DNA of 64,000 nucleotides, taken from the NCBI RefSeq assembly GCF_039525035.1, contig NZ_BAAAHE010000047.1:51300-115299 (forward strand), in the 5' to 3' direction. The notes beneath the pieces are model-generated. The model did no database searches. It had not been told where the DNA came from and saw only the letters and a list, made by a program, of their open reading frames with translations. Positions 36,662-45,416 of this stretch are shown piece by piece. Positions within the stretch are counted from its first letter, which is position 1; each line of letters opens with the position of its first letter. The DNA comes from Sporichthya brevicatena. Lineage in GTDB: Bacteria > Actinomycetota > Actinomycetes > Sporichthyales > Sporichthyaceae. Position numbers and translations under genes: made by a program.

Positions 36662-37270
36662 GTGAGTGACTCCCCACCCGACACCGGACACCCCAGCGGT
36701 GATGCCGACAGCCTCGACATCACGTCGCTGATCCTCGACGACCACAACACGTTCCGGCGTGCCTTCGCGGCGCTGGACGATGTGCAGGGTCCCGACGTCG
36801 ACCCCGCCGGACGGGAGCAGCGCCTGGCCGAGGTGTGGCAGCCTCTCGCGGACCTGCTCGACGTCCACGCCGTCGCCGAGGAGCAGATCTTCTACCCCGC
36901 CCTGCTGCGCAAGGGCGACGAGGGCGTGCCCGAGACCGTCGACGCGATCGGCGACCACAACGACATCCGCGACCCGATCCGCGAGGCCGCGCAGTACCGC
37001 GTCGGCAGCACCGAGTGGTGGGACGCGGTCAACCGGGCGCGGGCGGCGAACACGCATCACATGGGCGAGGAGGAGGACGAGGCCCTCGCCGACTTCCGGC
37101 GGAACTCGACCCGCGCCCAGCGCGCCGACCTCGGCCGCCGCTTCGCCGACTTCAAGGCCTCGCACACGGTCGACGACCTCGACACCTCCGACCAGGACCC
37201 CCAGCGCTACGTGGCCGAGCACCTGCCCGGCCCGCCCGACGTCTCCCTGCGGATTGGCAGCCTTCGATGA
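36662..37270 (+). CDS. Hemerythrin-like encapsulin cargo protein
   Basis: A 202-residue protein with a hemerythrin HHE four-helix domain. Di-iron ligand candidates are His28, His69, Glu73, His99, His132/His133 and Glu137 (LILDDHNTF; LDVHAVAEEQIF; GDHNDIRD; THHMGEEEDE). After a flexible linker the protein ends in VSLRIGSLR (residues 194-202), matching the consensus of encapsulin cargo-loading peptides (SLxIGSL). The encapsulin gene overlaps its stop by four bases. It should therefore be packed inside the shell, protecting against oxidative or nitrosative stress. GTG start. Confidence 0.92.
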   Translation: MSDSPPDTGHPSGDADSLDITSLILDDHNTFRRAFAALDDVQGPDVDPAGREQRLAEVWQPLADLLDVHAVAEEQIFYPALLRKGDEGVPETVDAIGDHNDIRDPIREAAQYRVGSTEWWDAVNRARAANTHHMGEEEDEALADFRRNSTRAQRADLGRRFADFKASHTVDDLDTSDQDPQRYVAEHLPGPPDVSLRIGSLR

Positions 37271-38076
37271 CCGACCATCTCCTCCGGAACCTCGCGCCGA
37301 TCCCGGACACCGCCTGGAAACTGATCGACGACGAGGCCAAGGAACGTCTCACCCCGAAGCTCGCGGCCCGCCGCCTCGTCGACTGGCAGGGCCCGAAGGG
37401 CTGGGGTCACTCGGCGACCAACCTCGGTCGCGTGCGCCGGCTCGCCCCCGCGGGCGACGCCGCCCGGGGCGAGGAGGTCGAGCAGCGTGTGGTGCTGCCG
37501 GTGACCGAGTTCCGGGTGCCGTTCACCGTTCAGCGCGCCGAGGTCTTCGACGCCGCCCGCGGCGCCGTCGACATCGACCTCGACGACCTGGCGCGTGCGG
37601 CCGCCCGCGCCGCGGAGTGCGAGAACACCGCCGTCCTGCACGGCTGGGAGACCGCCGGCATCGTCGGCATCACCGAGGCGAGCACGCACGACCCGCTCCC
37701 ACTGGGCGAGGACGCGATGCGGTACCCGCACGCCGTGGCCGTCGCGGTGGACCGTCTGCGGTGCGCCGGCATCGAGGGCCCGTACGCCCTCGCGATCGCC
37801 CCGGCCGGCTACACCCGGATCGTCGAGACCACCGAGCACGGCGGGCACCCGCTGCTGGACCACCTGCGCCAGATCCTCGGCGGGGACGTCATCTGGGCGC
37901 CCGGGGTGGAGGGCGCCGTGGTCCTCTCCCGACGCGGCGGGGACTTCGTCCTCGACGTGGGCCAGGACCTCGCCGTCGGCTACCGCTCCCACGACGCGGA
38001 CACCGTCGAGCTCTACCTGGAGGAGAGCTTCTCCTTCCGCGTCATCGAGCCCGACGCGGCCGTCGCCCTGCGCTGA
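37267..38076 (+). CDS. enc: Encapsulin shell protein (family 1, hemerythrin-type)
   Basis: A 269-residue HK97-fold shell protein. The N terminus (LLRNLAPIPDTAWKLIDDEAKERLTPKLAARRLVDWQGPKGWGHSATNLG) and C terminus (VELYLEESFSFRVIEPDAAVALR) are diagnostic of family 1 encapsulins, formerly called linocin M18-like bacteriocins. It self-assembles into a protein nanocompartment about 24-32 nm wide. The ATG overlaps the hemerythrin stop (ATGA), the usual cargo-shell pairing; the open frame upstream is hemerythrin read out of frame. There is no DyP peroxidase or encapsulated ferritin gene in the window, so hemerythrin is the native cargo. Confidence 0.95.
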   Translation: MTDHLLRNLAPIPDTAWKLIDDEAKERLTPKLAARRLVDWQGPKGWGHSATNLGRVRRLAPAGDAARGEEVEQRVVLPVTEFRVPFTVQRAEVFDAARGAVDIDLDDLARAAARAAECENTAVLHGWETAGIVGITEASTHDPLPLGEDAMRYPHAVAVAVDRLRCAGIEGPYALAIAPAGYTRIVETTEHGGHPLLDHLRQILGGDVIWAPGVEGAVVLSRRGGDFVLDVGQDLAVGYRSHDADTVELYLEESFSFRVIEPDAAVALR

Positions 38077-38219
38077 CGACCCGGCCCTGAGCAGGCCTGA
38101 TCACCCTCCGCACAACGCATTCACCGTGCGCAGACGGCGTGCCCCGATCGGGTGAATTTCCCTCGGCTGTTCGCGTGGCCCGGTCGCCGCCCACAGGAAC
38201 ACGTGGTTACCTCGCCGCC

Positions 38220-38798
38220 GTGAACAGTGCCCGCCAGCCTGCTGACGACCTGGTCGACATCACCGATCTGATCCTCACCGAGCACGACGCGTTCCGCCGC
38301 GGCTTCGCGGCGCTCGACAAGGTGCTGGGGCCGGACGTCGAGCCGTCCCAGCACGCCCGTCGCCTGTCCGAGGTCTGGCTCCCCCTGGCCGCGCACCTGG
38401 AGCGGCACGCCGCCGCCGAGGAGGAGGTCGTCTTCCCGGCCCTGCTGCGATTCGGGAACAACGCCGAGCACGAGACGCTCGACGCCGTCGGCGACCACAA
38501 CGACATCCGTGACGCCGTGCGCGAAGCCGCGCAGCACCCGGCCGGCAGCCCGGACTGGTGGAAGGCCGTGGACCGGGCCCGGGCCGAGAACTCACACCAC
38601 ATGACCGAGGAGGAGGACGAGGCGCTGCCCGACCTGCGCCGTCACACGACGCGCGAGCAGCGCCTCGAGATCGGTCTCGCCTTCCTCTCGGCCATGGCGC
38701 GGCTGCGGGACCGCCCGCCGACGGGGAACACCGACCCGCGCGAGTTCCTGGCCCGGCACCGACAGCGCGGCAGCGCCGAACCCCTCCGCCGCAGCTGA
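38220..38798 (+). CDS. Second hemerythrin-like protein, no cargo peptide
   Basis: A 192-residue hemerythrin HHE protein clearly paralogous to the encapsulin cargo (both contain LILxxHxxFRRxFAALD, GDHNDIRD and HHMxEEEDEAL). Ligand candidates are His22, His63, Glu67, His93, His126/His127 and Glu131. Its C terminus (FLARHRQRGSAEPLRRS) lacks the SLxIGSL loading motif, so it should stay in the cytoplasm. GTG start, 144 bases after the encapsulin gene. It looks like a tandem duplication in which the peptide was lost from, or never gained by, one copy. Confidence 0.9.
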   Translation: MNSARQPADDLVDITDLILTEHDAFRRGFAALDKVLGPDVEPSQHARRLSEVWLPLAAHLERHAAAEEEVVFPALLRFGNNAEHETLDAVGDHNDIRDAVREAAQHPAGSPDWWKAVDRARAENSHHMTEEEDEALPDLRRHTTREQRLEIGLAFLSAMARLRDRPPTGNTDPREFLARHRQRGSAEPLRRS

Positions 38799-38813
38799 CG
38801 GGCCGCGCGTCGG

Positions 38814-39290
38814 TCAGGAGGCGTTCTCGGCCTGCCACATCCAGGCGGACTTCTCGAGCTCGGCGAGCAACTGGATCAGCAGGTCCTCGCTGACCGGGTC
38901 GGCCTCGCCGACCTCGGGCAGCCGCGTGCGGACGCGGTCGATCAGCGCGGTGTGGAGCTCCACGACCCGCGGCACGAGCGCGTCGTCCTTGAGCCAGCCC
39001 CCGGCCAGCTGGGGCAGGCCGGTCTCCCGCGCGACGGTGGCGGACCGTCCGTCGGGCGAGATGCCGACGGCGGCGAGCCGCTCGGCGACGAGGTCGGTGT
39101 AGTTGCGTGCGGTCGTGACGACCTCGTCGAGTTGGAGGTGCAGCGGACGGAAGCGCGGACCGATCAGGTTCCAGTGCGCCTGCTTCGCGAGCAGCGAGAG
39201 GTCGATCAGGTCGACGAGGGTCTCCTGCAGGGCCTCACCCACGGTCTTGCGGGCCTGGTCCGGCAGGGAACTGGCAATGGCGTACGACAT
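38814..39290 (-). CDS. dps: Dps-family ferritin-like DNA-protecting protein
   Basis: A 158-residue Dps: forms 12-subunit shells that oxidise and store iron and protect DNA. Ferroxidase residues are in SLLAKQAHWNLIGPRFRPLHLQLDEVV (His, Asp, Glu at the subunit interface). Length is normal; there is no cargo-loading peptide at the C terminus (WMWQAENAS). ATG start; the longer open frame upstream is clgR region read out of frame. It is convergent with the second hemerythrin, 15 bases between stops, and may share oxidative control with the encapsulin genes. Confidence 0.93.
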   Translation of the reverse strand: MSYAIASSLPDQARKTVGEALQETLVDLIDLSLLAKQAHWNLIGPRFRPLHLQLDEVVTTARNYTDLVAERLAAVGISPDGRSATVARETGLPQLAGGWLKDDALVPRVVELHTALIDRVRTRLPEVGEADPVSEDLLIQLLAELEKSAWMWQAENAS

Positions 39291-39387
39291 GGTCGGACGT
39301 ACTCCTTCCGGTTTCGCGTTGTACCGATGACAACGCTTTCCGGACAGCCCGAAGTCCACGTCCGGGGCGTCCCGGCCGTGGCTTTGA

Positions 39388-39723
39388 TCACGCCGCGGCG
39401 ACGACCTCGGGACGACCGCCGGCGACGGGCGCGGAGACGGATTCCAGCGACACGGACTCCAGCGAGCGGACGTTCGCCGTGGTGGCCAGCTCGGCGGCCG
39501 CGAGCGAGTCGCTGACCTCGCGCATGAGGTCGGACATCCGCACTCCGAGGGCGTCGCAGATCGCGGCGAGCAGCTCGGACGAGGCCTCCTTCTGGCCCCG
39601 CTCGACCTCGGAGAGGTAGCCCAGGGACACCCGGGCTTCCGTGGAGACCTCACGCAGGGTCCGGCCCTGGTCCTGCCGGCGCTGCCGCAGAACGTCCCCG
39701 AGTAGGCGACGAAGGAGGATCAC
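39388..39723 (-). CDS. clgR: ClgR-like XRE transcriptional regulator
   Basis: A 111-residue XRE regulator (helix-turn-helix residues 12-70, [41 protein letters not shown]) corresponding to ClgR, the activator of clp protease and DNA repair genes in actinobacteria. The C-terminal end (EVVAAA) matches the degron by which ClgR is itself destroyed by ClpP. Its place next to cinA and pgsA is the conserved actinobacterial order. GTG start. The 97-base gap to dps holds no visible feature. Confidence 0.9.
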   Translation of the reverse strand: MILLRRLLGDVLRQRRQDQGRTLREVSTEARVSLGYLSEVERGQKEASSELLAAICDALGVRMSDLMREVSDSLAAAELATTANVRSLESVSLESVSAPVAGGRPEVVAAA

Positions 39724-39838
39724 GCGTTCACGGTACCCGCCGGGGGCGGTCGAGGCGACGTGTCTGGCACGTGTTCCTCCCAGGGCCGAATTCGCCCCAC
39801 GCTCCGCGTCCGGTCCCCGGTCACGGAGCGTGAACGGC

Positions 39839-41071
39839 TCAGCCGTCGCGTGGGAGTCCGAGCAGCTCCTGCCGCAGCAGGTCGAGCGCGGCGAGCACGG
39901 TGAGTCGCCGGACGAAGTCCCGGCGGGGCGGCAGGTCGCGGCGGCGGGAGAACGCCCCGTTCGGCCCCGCGAGGCCGAGGAAGACCGCCCCCGGTGGGTA
40001 GTCGCCGACCGGGTCCGGCCCGGCCACCCCGGTGGTCGCGAGGCCGTAGTCCGCGCCGAACTTCTCCCGCACCCGCTCCGCCAACTGGACCGCGACGTCC
40101 CCGTCGACCGGACCGCGCTCGGCGAGCAGTGCGGCGTCGACGCCGAGGTCGGCCTTCGCCGCGGTCGCATAGACCAGCACGCCGCCGAGGAACACCGCCG
40201 AGGAGCCCGGCAATTCGGTCAGGGCCGCGCCGAGCATCCCGCCGGTGAGGGACTCGGCGACCGCGACCGTCGCCCCCGCCTCCAGCAACAGCCGCTGGGT
40301 CACGGCCTCCAGGGGCGCCCCGTCGCGGGAGTAGACCCCGTGCCCCAGGGCGTCGGCGACGGCCTGTTCGGTGGCGGCCACGGCCTCCGCGGGACCGGTG
40401 AGACGGACCCGCACGTCGCCGCCGTCGGCGAGGTAGGCGAAGCGGACCCCGGCGGCCTCCCCCGCCCCTTGAACCCCGGTCAACGCTGCGGCCACCCCGG
40501 ACTCCCCGGCGAGCGCCACGCGCAGCGTCGCCGTGACCGGCGCCGGGCCGGGTGCCAGGCCGGCCAGCAGCGGCGCGACGGTGGCGTCGAGCATCGCCTG
40601 CAGCTCCCCCGGAACGCCGGGCAGCGCGAGGACGAGAGCGCCGTCGATCCGCATCTGCAGCCCGGGCGCGCTCCCCCGCGGATTCGGGATCAGCGTCGCG
40701 CCCTGCGGCACCTCGGCCTGGCGCAGCGCGAGGTCCGGCATGGGGATGTTCCACTCCGCGTACCGGTCCCGGAGCGTCTGCACGACCCCGTCGTCGACGT
40801 CGAGACCGACGCCGGCCGCCCGGGCCAGCGCGTCCCGTGTCAGGTCGTCGGAGGTCGGGCCCAACCCGCCGGAGCACAGCACGACGTCCGCGCGGGCGGC
40901 GGACGCGCGGACCGCGGCGACGATCTCGTCGAGGTCGTCGGAGACGTCACAGACCACCGACAGCCCCAGCCCGACCGAGGCGAGGGACTCCGCGACCCGC
41001 GCGACGTTGCTGTTGAGCACGAGCCCGGACAACAGCTCGTCGCCGACCGTGATGAGCTCGACGCGGGTCAC
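39839..41071 (-). CDS. cinA: CinA-family nicotinamide mononucleotide deamidase
   Basis: A 410-residue two-domain protein: MoCF-type domain (residues 1-170, [19 protein letters not shown]) and C-terminal PncC-type NMN amidohydrolase domain (about 255-405, [29 protein letters not shown]). CinA-type proteins recycle NMN and may clear ADP-ribose. GTG start overlapping the pgsA stop (GTGA). clgR follows after 115 bases. Confidence 0.94.
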   Translation of the reverse strand: MTRVELITVGDELLSGLVLNSNVARVAESLASVGLGLSVVCDVSDDLDEIVAAVRASAARADVVLCSGGLGPTSDDLTRDALARAAGVGLDVDDGVVQTLRDRYAEWNIPMPDLALRQAEVPQGATLIPNPRGSAPGLQMRIDGALVLALPGVPGELQAMLDATVAPLLAGLAPGPAPVTATLRVALAGESGVAAALTGVQGAGEAAGVRFAYLADGGDVRVRLTGPAEAVAATEQAVADALGHGVYSRDGAPLEAVTQRLLLEAGATVAVAESLTGGMLGAALTELPGSSAVFLGGVLVYATAAKADLGVDAALLAERGPVDGDVAVQLAERVREKFGADYGLATTGVAGPDPVGDYPPGAVFLGLAGPNGAFSRRRDLPPRRDFVRRLTVLAALDLLRQELLGLPRDG

Positions 41072-41727
41072 CGGCGCTCGTCCGACCCGGATCGAGCGGC
41101 CCGGGCCGCGGCGAGCGACTCACGCCGCAGGCGCAGGGCGCGGAACACGTAGTCCGCGCCGGTCGCGAGCGCGATGACCACGGCGGCCGTCATCAGCGCC
41201 GTGGCGAGGTCCTGCAGCAGACCGGTGAACGGCAGCACGTACAGCCCGATCGCGACCCCGAGCACGAGCGACTTGAGCTTGCCGCCGCGGCTGGCCGGGA
41301 TCACGCCGTGCCGGATCACCCAGAAGCGCAGCAGGGTCACGCCGATCTCGCGGACGAGGATGACGATCGTGACCGCCCAGGGCAGCTCGTCCATCGACGA
41401 GAGCACGATCAGCGCCGAACCGGTCAGGGCCTTGTCGGCGATGGGGTCGGCGATCTTGCCGAAGTCGGTGACCAGGCCGTAGCGCCGCGCGAGCTTGCCG
41501 TCGAGGGAGTCGGTGAAGGACGCGACGGCGAACACGCCCCAGGCCGCCCAGCGCCATCCGTCGGACTCCCCGTCCTCGTGCAGGAGCACGACGAGGAAGA
41601 CCGGGACGAGCAGGAGCCGCAGGAGCGTGAGGATGTTCGCGATGTTCCACGTGCCGGCGGGCGCGACCGGGTCCGCCAGATGATCCGGGCGCCCGGGCTC
41701 GACCTCGGCCGGCGTGGGTTCGAACAT
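41068..41727 (-). CDS. pgsA: CDP-diacylglycerol-glycerol-3-phosphate 3-phosphatidyltransferase
   Basis: A 219-residue membrane enzyme making phosphatidylglycerolphosphate. The CDP-alcohol phosphotransferase motif is complete: DSLDGKLARRYGLVTDFGKIADPIADK, with all four aspartates. About six membrane helices follow a 25-residue soluble N terminus. It starts two bases after the rimO stop and overlaps cinA. Confidence 0.95.
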   Translation of the reverse strand: MFEPTPAEVEPGRPDHLADPVAPAGTWNIANILTLLRLLLVPVFLVVLLHEDGESDGWRWAAWGVFAVASFTDSLDGKLARRYGLVTDFGKIADPIADKALTGSALIVLSSMDELPWAVTIVILVREIGVTLLRFWVIRHGVIPASRGGKLKSLVLGVAIGLYVLPFTGLLQDLATALMTAAVVIALATGADYVFRALRLRRESLAAARAARSGSDERR

Positions 41728-41729
41728 GG

Positions 41730-43277
41730 TCAGGAGACCCCGGGCAGCGTGGCGATCAGATCGACGCCGTCGGTGCCGACGACGGTGGCCGTCACGATCT
41801 GCCCGACCTCGGGCTCTCCTCCGATCAGGATCGTGCTCCCGTCGACCTCCGGGGCCTGGTGCGCGGCACGCCCCTCGGCCGAGGCCTCGCCGTGCTCGTC
41901 GGCGCCCGGGTAGCGGAACGCGTCGTTCTCCTCGACCAGCACGGCGACCTGCTCGCCGATGCGGTCCTCGGCGCGGGCGTTCGTGAGCTCCTCGACGAGC
42001 CGGGTGATGTGCTCGACGCGCGCGCGCACCTCGTCGGGGTCGACCTTGCCGTCGAGGTTGGCGGCCTCGGTGCCGTCCTCGTCGGAGTACCCGAACACCC
42101 CGACGGTGTCCAGGCGCGCGCCGATGAGGAAGCGCTCGAGTTCGATCAGGTCGGCCTCGGTCTCACCGGGGAAGCCGACGATGACGTTGGTGCGGATGCC
42201 CGCGCGGGGCGCCCGGACGCGGATCTGCTCGATCAGGCCGAGGAAGCGGTCCGTGTCGCCGAAGCGCCGCATCCGCCGCAGCACGTCCGCCGACGAGTGC
42301 TGGAACGACAGGTCGAAGTACGGCACGACCTTCGGCGTCGCCGTGAGCGCCTCGATCAGCGAGGGGCGCATCTCCGCCGGCTGCAGGTAGTTCACGCGGA
42401 CCCGCTCGAGGCCGTCGACCTCCGCGAGCTTCGGCAGCAGCAGCTCCAGCAGGCGCAGCTCGCCGAGGTCCTTGCCGTAGGACGTGGAGTTCTCCGAGAC
42501 CAGGACGAGCTCGCGGACCCCGGACTCGGCGAGCCACGCGGCCTCGGCGAGCAGCTCCGCGGGCCGGCGGGACACGAACGCGCCGCGGAACGACGGGATC
42601 GCGCAGAACGAGCAGCGCCGGTCGCAGCCGGACGCGAGCTTGAGCGGGGCGACCGGGCCGCCTTCGAGCCGGGCGCGCAGCGGCCGGGGCCCGGACGCGG
42701 GGCCGGTCCAGGCCGAGAGCTCCTCGACAGCGGTCGTCGGGGCGGTCGCCTGCCGCTCCACCGGGGAGATCGGCAGCAGGGCGCGGCGGTCCCGCGGGAC
42801 GTGCGGAGCGTGCGCGTCCCCACGCATCGCGGCCTGCAGTCGCTCGGAGATCGCGGTGTAGTCGTCGAAGCCGAGGACGGTCGCCTCGGGCAGGGCGTCG
42901 GCCAGTTCGGTCCCGTAGCGCTCGGCCAGGCACCCCACGGCGACGACGGCCCGGGCCTTCCCGCCGTCCTTGAGGTCGGCGGCGGCGAGCAGGGTGTCGA
43001 TCGAGTCCTTCTTGGCCGCCTCGACGAACCCGCACGTGTTCACCATCACCACGTCGGCGTCCTCGGCCTCCGCGGTGAGCGTCCACCCGTCGGCGGCGAG
43101 CCGCCCGGCGAGCTCCTCGGAGTCGACCTCGTTGCGCTGGCAGCCCAGCGTGACGAGAGCGACGGTCGGGGCGGCGGGCGGAGGCGGGGCCTCCGCCGGG
43201 GACACGCGGCGACGCCGGGCGGCGCTCGGGCGGGGGCCCGCGTCGGCCGGTCGCGGGCGGCGCGAGCGGGGGGTCAC
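41730..43277 (-). CDS. rimO: Ribosomal protein S12 methylthiotransferase
   Basis: A radical-SAM methylthiotransferase (about 515 residues) that modifies an aspartate of ribosomal protein S12. UPF0004 cysteines: [38 protein letters not shown]. The radical-SAM motif is CDRRCSFC. The C-terminal TRAM domain is present. The Arg/Pro-rich N terminus makes the start uncertain: GTG at 43304, 43277 or 43205 are possible and none has a good ribosome site. It lies directly upstream of pgsA. Confidence 0.93.
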   Translation of the reverse strand: MTPRSRRPRPADAGPRPSAARRRRVSPAEAPPPPAAPTVALVTLGCQRNEVDSEELAGRLAADGWTLTAEAEDADVVMVNTCGFVEAAKKDSIDTLLAAADLKDGGKARAVVAVGCLAERYGTELADALPEATVLGFDDYTAISERLQAAMRGDAHAPHVPRDRRALLPISPVERQATAPTTAVEELSAWTGPASGPRPLRARLEGGPVAPLKLASGCDRRCSFCAIPSFRGAFVSRRPAELLAEAAWLAESGVRELVLVSENSTSYGKDLGELRLLELLLPKLAEVDGLERVRVNYLQPAEMRPSLIEALTATPKVVPYFDLSFQHSSADVLRRMRRFGDTDRFLGLIEQIRVRAPRAGIRTNVIVGFPGETEADLIELERFLIGARLDTVGVFGYSDEDGTEAANLDGKVDPDEVRARVEHITRLVEELTNARAEDRIGEQVAVLVEENDAFRYPGADEHGEASAEGRAAHQAPEVDGSTILIGGEPEVGQIVTATVVGTDGVDLIATLPGVS

Positions 43278-43335
43278 GGGCTGCAAGTCTAGGTGGCGCA
43301 GCACCGTGACCCGCCCAGGCGAGCCGTGGGATGCC

Positions 43336-43500
43336 CTACGTGAAGAGCTTGTCGATCTTCTCGAACAGCTTCCACAGGCCGTAGGTGAACGGCGCGGCGA
43401 CCCACAGCCAGGCGAACACCATCACCGGCTTGAGCTTCGGGTCGATACCGGTGGAGGCGTGGGCCTCGGCCGTTTCCGTGGCGTTCGTCGCGGCGTTCAC
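43336..43500 (-). CDS. MFS transporter small subunit
   Basis: A 54-residue single-helix membrane protein ([29 protein letters not shown]). Its GTG start overlaps the stop of the OFA-type MFS gene by four bases, so it is co-translated. Small proteins of this kind accompany OFA-family transporters in many actinobacteria and are annotated as MFS transporter small subunits. Its role is unproven, perhaps stabilising the large subunit. Confidence 0.8.
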   Translation of the reverse strand: MNAATNATETAEAHASTGIDPKLKPVMVFAWLWVAAPFTYGLWKLFEKIDKLFT

Positions 43501-45002
43501 GATGCGCTCCCGCTCTTCTCGGTGGCCTCGACGACCTCGGCGTCCTCGATGTCCGCCACGGCCTCGGCGTCGGAGGCCGGGGCCGGCTCGGCGGCGTCGG
43601 CCGTGGCGGGCTCGTGCCACTTCGCGTCGACCGGCCGGATCATCTCGTTGCAGATGAACGCGATCACCAGCAGGACGATGACGATCATGAACGACGGGGT
43701 GTAGATGTCCGGGCCGGTCTTGCCGTCGGCGATCCGCTCGTCCGCGATGTTGTTGATGATGAACGGACCGAGGACGCCGGCCACCGACCAGGCGGTGAGC
43801 AGGCGGCCGTGGATGGCGCCGACCTGGTAGGTGCCGAACAGGTCCTTCAGGTACGCGGGGATCGTCGCGAAACCGGCGCCGTAGAAGGACAGGATGAAGA
43901 TGCACGCGATCAGGAACAGCGGCTTGTTCGCGTCCGTCGTGATCAGCACGTAGGTGTAGAGCAGCGCCCCGACACCCAGGTACATCCGGTACATGTTCTT
44001 GCGGCCGAGGTAGTCCGAGGTCGAGGACCACAGGATCCGGCCGAGCGCGTTCGACAGCGACAGGATCGCGACGAACCCGGCGGCGGCCGCGGCGAGCGCC
44101 CCGGCGTCACCGTCACCGGAGTCCGGGAAGAAGTCCCGGAAGATCGGCGCCGCGCGTTCGAGGATGCCGATGCCCGCGGTGACGTTGAAGCACAGGACGA
44201 CCCACAGGAACCAGAACTGCGGGGTCTTGATGGCGTTCTTCGCGGACACGTTCGCCTTCGACTGCAGGATGCGGTCCTGCCGCGGCGGCTCCTTGCCCGG
44301 GTGCCAGCCCGGCGCCGGGACACGGACGAGCGTGTAGCTCATCGTCATGAACACCGCGTAGAAGACCGCCATCACGATGAACGTCTTGGCGATGCCGTCC
44401 TGGGCGCTGTCGAGCACGGCCTCGGACAGCGGAGCGGCACCCTGCGCCGGCGGGGTGATCAGCGCGTCGAACTTCTTCAACAGCTCGGTGCTGAACGGCG
44501 AGGCGAACAGCGCGCCGCCGCCGAAGCCCATGATCGCGCAGCCGGTGGCCAGACCCGGCCGGTCGGGGAACCACTTGATCAGCGTGGAGACCGGCGAGAT
44601 GTAGCCGATGCCGAGACCGATGCCGCCGACGAAGCCGTAGCCGACCACCACCAGCCAGTACTGGTCGAGCACCACCGCCAGCGAGGCGATCGCGAGCCCG
44701 GAGCAGAAGCACAGCGACGACACGGCCATCGCCCAGCGCGGCCCGCGGGCCTCGACCTTGGTGCCGAACAGGGCGGCGGAGACACCGAGCATGACGATGC
44801 CGAGCTGGAACGGCAGGGCCGAGAGCGTCCCGGGGTGGTCGCTGTCGGTCAGCATCGTGGCTTCGAGCGGCTTCTTGAACACCGACCAGGCGTAGGCCTG
44901 CCCGATCGCCAGGTGCACCGAGAGCGCCGCGGGGGGAATCAGCCAGCGACTCCACCCCGGGGGTGCGATCGTGCGTTCGCGGTCGAGAAATCCGAGAGCC
45001 AT
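43497..45002 (-). CDS. OFA-family major facilitator transporter
   Basis: A 501-residue, 12-helix MFS protein of the oxalate/formate antiporter family: HLAIGQAYAWSVFKKPL in helix 1, GGIGLGIGYISPVSTLIKWFPDRPGLATG between helices 4 and 5, and a long acidic Ala/Glu C-terminal tail (about 60 residues). It probably moves a small carboxylate such as oxalate, formate, pyruvate or acetate. ATG start with GGCAGGAGGCGGT upstream. The pair with its small subunit sits between ftsK and rimO, so it appears inserted in a conserved block. The 213-base leader region shows no riboswitch I can recognise. Confidence 0.9.
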   Translation of the reverse strand: MALGFLDRERTIAPPGWSRWLIPPAALSVHLAIGQAYAWSVFKKPLEATMLTDSDHPGTLSALPFQLGIVMLGVSAALFGTKVEARGPRWAMAVSSLCFCSGLAIASLAVVLDQYWLVVVGYGFVGGIGLGIGYISPVSTLIKWFPDRPGLATGCAIMGFGGGALFASPFSTELLKKFDALITPPAQGAAPLSEAVLDSAQDGIAKTFIVMAVFYAVFMTMSYTLVRVPAPGWHPGKEPPRQDRILQSKANVSAKNAIKTPQFWFLWVVLCFNVTAGIGILERAAPIFRDFFPDSGDGDAGALAAAAAGFVAILSLSNALGRILWSSTSDYLGRKNMYRMYLGVGALLYTYVLITTDANKPLFLIACIFILSFYGAGFATIPAYLKDLFGTYQVGAIHGRLLTAWSVAGVLGPFIINNIADERIADGKTGPDIYTPSFMIVIVLLVIAFICNEMIRPVDAKWHEPATADAAEPAPASDAEAVADIEDAEVVEATEKSGSAS

Positions 45003-45215
45003 ACCGCCTCCTGCCGTGCCTGGGCCAGGCTGGGCCGGACGCTACTCGCGGGTCCCGCGCGAATTACGAGCAAACTTCCGAGAAAACGACAGGCGGTGGA
45101 CAAGTGCGCCGAAAGGGCGGGACGTGCGGGCGAACGGCACAAATACCGCGCCGAACGGTCGAAAAGTGACCTGCGCTACTCGCGCGTAGGGCCGTACGGG
45201 TGACCGGCCGGTCGG

Positions 45216-45416
45216 TCACCCGCCGGCGCGCCAGGCGTCGACCACCACGGCCACGACCAGCGCGACGCCGTAGAGCAGGGGCAGCAGCAGCCCGACCCCC
45301 ATCCAGAGGGTCACGTTCACCCGGCCCGGCCGGTTGGCCGCGGCGTAGGCGTCCGCCCGCGGATCGGAGCGGGGGGCGGTGCGGGGCACTGACCCCGTCC
45401 GGAGCAGCGCCATCAC
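45216..45416 (-). CDS. Small membrane protein downstream of ftsK
   Basis: A 65-66-residue protein with an Arg/Pro/Ala-rich N-terminal half and one C-terminal helix (VTLWMGVGLLLPLLYGVALVVAVVVDAW). Start is GTG (GTGA overlap with the ftsK stop) or the next-codon ATG (TGATG). Not recognised; the overlap argues for a real, coupled gene. Confidence 0.65.
   Translation of the reverse strand: MMALLRTGSVPRTAPRSDPRADAYAAANRPGRVNVTLWMGVGLLLPLLYGVALVVAVVVDAWRAGG

Noticed and set aside
45003..45215. Riboswitch in the leader of the MFS gene
   Set aside because: No recognisable conserved structure or motif was found by eye.
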